A stretch of DNA of 6,583 nt from Verrucomicrobiota bacterium (GTDB lineage: Bacteria > Verrucomicrobiota > Verrucomicrobiia > Chthoniobacterales > UBA10450): NCBI GenBank assembly GCA_003219095.1, contig QHPM01000153.1, positions 1 to 6,583 on the forward strand, written 5' to 3'. Positions 6,111 to 6,583 of this stretch are shown here, piece after piece (position 1 is the stretch's first letter; every line of letters begins with the position of its first letter). The position numbers were made by a program, and so were the translations under genes. The notes below the pieces were generated by a model, which had not been told where the DNA came from, searched no databases, and was given only the letters and a program-made list of their open reading frames with translations.

Positions 6111-6583
6111 TCAGTCGGGCGTGACCGGGGTGCGACCGATCGAATGATAGCGGAATCCCATTTTTGCCATCGTCGACGGATCGAACAAATTGCGGCCGTC
6201 GAAAACAATCGGCGTGGTCATTTTTTCTTTCACCACTGCAAGATCGACATTGGCGAATTCCGCCCATTCGGTTGCGATCACGAGCGCTTCCGCATCATCA
6301 ACCGCGTCAAGCGCGTTTTCACAAAAGCGCGCGCTCTTGATTTCCGAGATTTCGCGGGCCCGCTCCATGCCTTTGGGATCGTAGACCGAAACTTGGGCGC
6401 CCTCGCGTAACATGTCCGCGACCAAATCAATCGCGACGGAGGAACGGATATCATCCGTATCCGGTTTGAAGGTCAGTCCCCAGACCGCGATCTTTTTTTC
6501 CCGCAGGACCCACAGAGTGTCGCGAATCGATTTTAGAAACCGCTCTTTCTGTGCCGCGTTAATGCGCTGGACTTCTTTTAAGA
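6111..6583 (-). CDS. UDP-glucose 6-dehydrogenase, C-terminal part, cut by window edge
   Basis: The last 156 residues of a nucleotide-sugar dehydrogenase are visible. This family oxidises UDP-glucose twice with NAD+ to UDP-glucuronate, a precursor of surface polysaccharides. Landmarks in order: GLTFKPDTDDIRSS, the conserved start of the UDP-binding C-terminal domain; VSVYDPKGMERAR, the Rossmann-like strand and YDP motif; EALVIATEWAEF, the family TEW motif; and VFDGRNLFDP followed by GFRYHSIGR, the usual C-terminal end. The TEW and DGRN motifs favour UDP-glucose dehydrogenase over GDP-mannose or UDP-ManNAc dehydrogenases. The NAD-binding domain and catalytic Cys lie outside the window. The reading frame enters from the right edge, with two bases of a split codon, and ends at TGA (6113-6111). 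Confidence 0.92.
   Translation of the reverse strand, partial: LKEVQRINAAQKERFLKSIRDTLWVLREKKIAVWGLTFKPDTDDIRSSVAIDLVADMLREGAQVSVYDPKGMERAREISEIKSARFCENALDAVDDAEALVIATEWAEFANVDLAVVKEKMTTPIVFDGRNLFDPSTMAKMGFRYHSIGRTPVTPD

Noticed and set aside
6001..6267. Minus-strand frame of 88 codons across the dehydrogenase/aminopeptidase junction
   Set aside because: It overlaps the ends of two well-supported genes out of frame and its translation has no recognisable features.

Overview
The window looks like an ordinary chromosomal stretch of a G+C-rich Gram-negative bacterium, with compact intergenic gaps, weak or absent Shine-Dalgarno sequences and no mobile elements. The style of the genes is compatible with a soil Verrucomicrobiota member (Chthoniobacterales-like), but that placement is an impression from protein style, not a demonstrated result. 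Five protein-coding genes can be supported: three complete and two cut by the window edges.

Left part (1-1046): the 5' end of hemB (porphobilinogen synthase) runs leftwards off the window. Diverging from it after only 47 bp is coaX, a type III pantothenate kinase that starts coenzyme A synthesis. A 243-bp gap with no convincing gene follows.

Centre (1290-4868): one very large gene encodes a 1192-residue protein that I do not recognise as a named family. It has, in order, a Sec-type signal peptide, a TPR module duplicated in tandem with an exact 216-residue period, a long Ala/Pro/Thr/Ser linker, one transmembrane helix with Arg-rich flank on its C-terminal side, a long acidic Glu/Pro/Val-rich segment, and a C-terminal domain of about 190 residues built from a short beta-like motif recurring about every 11 residues. 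The predicted topology puts the TPRs outside the inner membrane and the acidic region and repeat domain inside. It ends at a strong intrinsic terminator.

Right part (4922-6583): two genes on the minus strand converge on the large gene. The promoter-distal one is a complete M29-type metallo-aminopeptidase with all expected metal ligands. Upstream of it is the C-terminal part of a UDP-glucose 6-dehydrogenase that makes UDP-glucuronate for surface polysaccharide. They may be co-transcribed across a 70-bp gap that contains a small GC-rich hairpin.

The genes do not form a single pathway: haem, CoA, peptide turnover and sugar nucleotide genes are housekeeping. The large TPR/membrane/repeat protein is the only part that looks poorly described, and its C-terminal repeat domain is the best lead.
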